From G020354785 sp964521285 (GTDB taxonomy: Bacteria; Bacteroidota; Bacteroidia; Bacteroidales; UBA10428), in contig CAZFQS010000006.1 of the NCBI GenBank assembly GCA_964521285.1, forward strand, positions 124,001 through 188,000: 64,000 nt of DNA, in the 5' to 3' direction. Positions 61,971 through 64,000 of this stretch are shown here, piece after piece (position 1 is the first letter of the stretch; each line of letters opens with the position of its first letter). Position numbers and translations under genes: made by a program. Under the pieces are notes generated by a model that made no database searches, was not told the origin of the DNA, and saw only the letters and a program-made list of their open reading frames with translations.

Positions 61971-62420
61971 ATGATGGAAGAAGGAAATGATAAACATGAA
62001 GGCACTGAGCAGAGAATTGAAAGACAAGAAATTTTCTCTAAAGCAGTGAGAGCTGGCAAAAGGACGTATTTCTTCGATGTTAAAGCAACCAGAAGAAATG
62101 ATTATTATTTGACGATTACAGAAAGTAAGAAGCGGTACCATAGAGATGGCCGGTTCTACTTTGAAAAGCACAAGATTTTCTTGTACAAAGAGGACTTTGA
62201 CAAGTTTTCAGAGGGATTAGCAGAATCAATTGAATTCATAAAGAATGAAAAACCTGAGCCCATTGAACCCCGGGAGGAATTTAAGAGGAAGAACTCAGAG
62301 AACTACACTGATGTAGAATTTGAAGATCTTGAAAGCGTTGAGGCTGAAAAAGAGAAAGAAGAAGAAGAAGAAGAAGAAAAAGAAGAAAAAAAGGAAAAAG
62401 GATCTAAGAAGAAAGAATAA
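61971..62420 (+). CDS. DUF3276 (PUR-alpha-like) nucleic acid-binding protein
   Basis: The 149-residue protein has the DUF3276 core (about 20-95): EIFSKAVRAGKRTYFFDVKATRRNDYYLTITESKKRY and FYFEKHKIFLYKEDFDKFSEGL, the PUR-type fold that binds single-stranded nucleic acid. The C-terminal 50 residues are an acidic, lysine-containing tail that includes a run of Glu encoded by repeated GAA triplets (about 62350-62400). The start could be either of two adjacent ATGs (61971 or 61974). It is a single gene with a terminator. The family is nearly confined to Bacteroidota and its cellular role is not settled. Confidence 0.88.
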   Translation: MMEEGNDKHEGTEQRIERQEIFSKAVRAGKRTYFFDVKATRRNDYYLTITESKKRYHRDGRFYFEKHKIFLYKEDFDKFSEGLAESIEFIKNEKPEPIEPREEFKRKNSENYTDVEFEDLESVEAEKEKEEEEEEEKEEKKEKGSKKKE

Positions 62421-62421
62421 C

Positions 62422-62455
62422 AAAAAAACGAATAATTTTTATTATCCGTTTTTTT
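62422..62455 (+). terminator. Putative rho-independent terminator after DUF3276
   Basis: AAAAAAACG and AATAAT (62422-62436) pair with ATTAT and CCGTTTTTTT (62441-62455) through one mismatch, around a 4-nt loop. The long A and T runs make it able to work in both directions, also for the convergent gene at 62503-63246. Confidence 0.65.
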
Positions 62456-62502
62456 ACACTTTAATTTGTTATATTATTATTTCCGGAATTTTTTCCCAGG
62501 TA

Positions 62503-63246
62503 TTAGTTAATTCTCCCTAAATGTTCGAAATTCTCGTCAATAAATTCTCTTATTTCATTTATTGTGAGAATTTTAAGATTGGTAATTAAATAATATTTAT
62601 TTAAAAAACCCCCAAACTGGTTGCATTCTTTTATCAGAATGTCGAAGATGTTTCGCACCGGTACATTAAGAGGAATTACCGACAATATAATACAAATATC
62701 TTTCCGGAAACTGATTTTCTCGACTTCTGCACTTTGTTTCTTAAATAAAAAACCTAATTCTGTATTAATAATCTTCTTCTGAATTTTGGTGAGATTTTCT
62801 CCAGTATCAGATAATATTACCGTGAAATATCTTAATTTCAATCCTTTACCCCCCAGTCCTGTTGAAATAAGTACCTGGTTTTCATCTAACAGCTTGCTCT
62901 CCAGCAACAATTTACTTTCCTGAAAAGCAAGTTTTGCCCAGTCGTGCAAACTTTGATGAGGTTCCTTTAAATATCTTTCTATTGTTCTGAATGCTTCAAC
63001 ACTGTTAATTGAGGCTAGTTTAACAAACATACATTTCTTATCTTCTATAGATATATCATTCTGGAAAATATCTTCTTTGTTTTTTATAACATCCTCAGGA
63101 TTGATAGTTAGATTATGGTTTTTTGAATATTCAAAATACTCGGTCTGGATATCAATATCAATCTGATCTTCAAGGACTTGTAAATTATTATTTAGATCTC
63201 CAAACAAATCCCTGATTGTATCATATATGTTCTCGTTACCTTTCAA
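62503..63246 (-). CDS. Hypothetical protein with HEAT-like segment
   Basis: The 247-residue cytoplasmic protein was not recognised. The start appears to be a TTG at 63246, because the frame is closed by a stop 15 codons upstream and no ATG lies between. Residues about 75-120 (LASINSVEAFRTIERYLKEPHQSLHDWAKLAFQESKLLLESKLL) look like helical repeats. Then ISTGLGGKGLKLRYF and beta/alpha patterns follow, ending in INEIREFIDENFEHLGRIN. No signal peptide or membrane segment is present. It is divergent from the FeoAB gene by 300 bp. Confidence 0.6.
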   Translation of the reverse strand: MKGNENIYDTIRDLFGDLNNNLQVLEDQIDIDIQTEYFEYSKNHNLTINPEDVIKNKEDIFQNDISIEDKKCMFVKLASINSVEAFRTIERYLKEPHQSLHDWAKLAFQESKLLLESKLLDENQVLISTGLGGKGLKLRYFTVILSDTGENLTKIQKKIINTELGFLFKKQSAEVEKISFRKDICIILSVIPLNVPVRNIFDILIKECNQFGGFLNKYYLITNLKILTINEIREFIDENFEHLGRIN

Positions 63247-63504
63247 TTCCTGCCGTTTTATTAGGATGCCAAAATAATTAGTTGTTAATTAAAGATAGTA
63301 AAATATAAACTAAAAACAAATCAAAAAGTATTTAAAACTAATTTAAAATGAATATATTATATAGAACGTGAAAGTGTTCCTTTTATGTTTTCTTATAATA
63401 GTTTTAATACCCTTTGAATGCAAAAAAGTATAAGCTGGAACTTGATTCTTATTTTTATTTATAATAATTATTAATAATTTTTAGAAAATAGTATTATAAA
63501 CAGC

Positions 63505-63512
63505 TAATTTTG
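63505..63512 (+). promoter_or_regulatory. -7 element of the FeoAB gene
   Basis: TAATTTTG matches TAnnTTTG exactly and lies 34 bp upstream of the ATG at 63547. No Fur-box-like 19-bp palindrome was recognised in the 300-bp gap. Confidence 0.45.
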
Positions 63513-63546
63513 GTTTATAATTGCAGATTAAATTCAATGGAAAAGG

Positions 63547-64000
63547 ATGAGACTATCGGATTTATCGGATAATGAAAGGGGAATAATTTTTAAGGTCAGG
63601 GGAAGGGGCGCCTTCAGGAAGAGGATTTTGGAAATGGGTTTTGTAAAAGGCAAGGAGGTGAAAGTAATTAAGAATGCTCCGCTTAAAGACCCTGTTGAAT
63701 ATGAGATTATGGGTTATCAGGTCTCACTGAGAAGAAGTGAAGCTTCACTAGTTGATGTTGTAACTCCCAAGGATGCAAAATTAAATGCAACTGCTTTTAG
63801 CGGGGGAATTGTAGCCACCGAAGTTCTGAAAACCTCTGCAGCAGAGAGAAGTAAGGTTATAAATATTGCATTTGTTGGAAATCCAAATTCCGGTAAAACC
63901 ACAATTTTCAATTATTCTTCAAAGTCACGTGAACACGTTGGAAATTACGGTGGTGTGACAATAGACCTGAAGACAGCCACCTTTAAACATAGTGGCTATA
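63547..64000 (+). CDS. feoB: Ferrous iron transport protein FeoA-FeoB fusion (partial, 5' end)
   Basis: An open frame starts at ATG 63547 (AAAGG just upstream) and runs off the window edge. Residues 1-75 are a FeoA (SH3-like) domain: RGRGAFRKRILEMGFVKGKEVKVIKNAPLKDPVEYEIMGYQVSLRRSEA. After a short linker comes the FeoB G domain with the P-loop VGNPNSGKTTIFN (about residues 109-121) and the switch region HVGNYGGVTID. FeoB is the GTP-dependent inner-membrane Fe2+ transporter; fusion of FeoA to its N-terminus is common in Bacteroidota. The membrane domain lies beyond the window. Confidence 0.93.
   Translation, partial: MRLSDLSDNERGIIFKVRGRGAFRKRILEMGFVKGKEVKVIKNAPLKDPVEYEIMGYQVSLRRSEASLVDVVTPKDAKLNATAFSGGIVATEVLKTSAAERSKVINIAFVGNPNSGKTTIFNYSSKSREHVGNYGGVTIDLKTATFKHSGY

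Noticed and set aside
62320..62520. 66-codon plus-strand frame with a poly-Lys stretch
   Set aside because: It is a frame-shifted reading of the GAA repeat in the DUF3276 gene and the terminator beyond it.

Overview
The window is about 64 kb of AT-rich DNA from a Bacteroidota bacterium, probably a free-living member of the Bacteroidales/Marinilabiliales group. The evidence is a SusC/SusD pair, a hybrid two-component (HTCS) regulator, four secreted proteins with type IX secretion (T9SS) C-terminal signals, Bacteroidota-only families (DUF3276, DUF5606, DUF4301, long NusB), and promoters with the TAnnTTTG -7 element. No rRNA, CRISPR array, insertion sequence or intact prophage was seen.

Layout. 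1-2523: end of a surface-glycan gene set (GT39-type and GT2 glycosyltransferases). 2529-27609: a pectin utilisation locus with an HTCS regulator, a T9SS protein of unknown function, susC/susD, and an eight-gene forward run of GH28 polygalacturonase, two PL1 pectate lyases, DUF4861 lipoprotein, GH105, GH43, CE8 pectinesterase and a second TonB-dependent receptor. 27639-35844: T9SS protein, DUF4301, YjbQ, a carboxypeptidase-regulatory-domain protein, a TonB receptor, nitroreductase and ornithine aminotransferase. 36143-37768: receiver-PAS-adenylate cyclase. 37775-42465: partial histidine operon hisCBHAFE. 42827-45923: lipoprotein and GH67 alpha-glucuronidase. 46098-51725: large sensor without an output domain, tRNA-Arg(TCT), DUF1848 protein and a radical SAM protein. 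52114-53332: nucleotidyltransferase/winged-helix pair resembling a toxin-antitoxin module. 53925-57056: 41-residue membrane peptide, C25-like T9SS protein and a broken ORF6N/DUF1016 remnant. 57178-61779: housekeeping run nusB, yajC, ybbR, coaE, DnaJ/TerB and DUF5606. 61971-64000: DUF3276, an unknown protein and the start of a FeoA-FeoB fusion.

How the genes fit together. The pectin locus encodes binding and import (SusD, SusC), demethylation (CE8), chain cleavage (PL1, GH28), trimming of unsaturated ends (GH105) and side-chain removal (GH43), under an HTCS sensor. The promoters of susC and of the isolated T9SS gene at 7258 share an identical 20-bp box, a conserved AACACCT where a -33 element would lie, and a -7 element at nearly the same spacing. 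This links the unknown protein to the pectin response and gives a concrete candidate HTCS site.

The most interesting less-explained parts are that shared promoter, the nucleotidyltransferase/winged-helix pair with a three-fold palindromic repeat over its own promoter, a CE8 protein that keeps the catalytic Asp/Asp/Arg but has lost both usual Gln residues, the sensor with two duplicated PAS domains and no output, and the 41-residue peptide paired with a C25-like protein. All family assignments come from reading the sequence; no database search was run.
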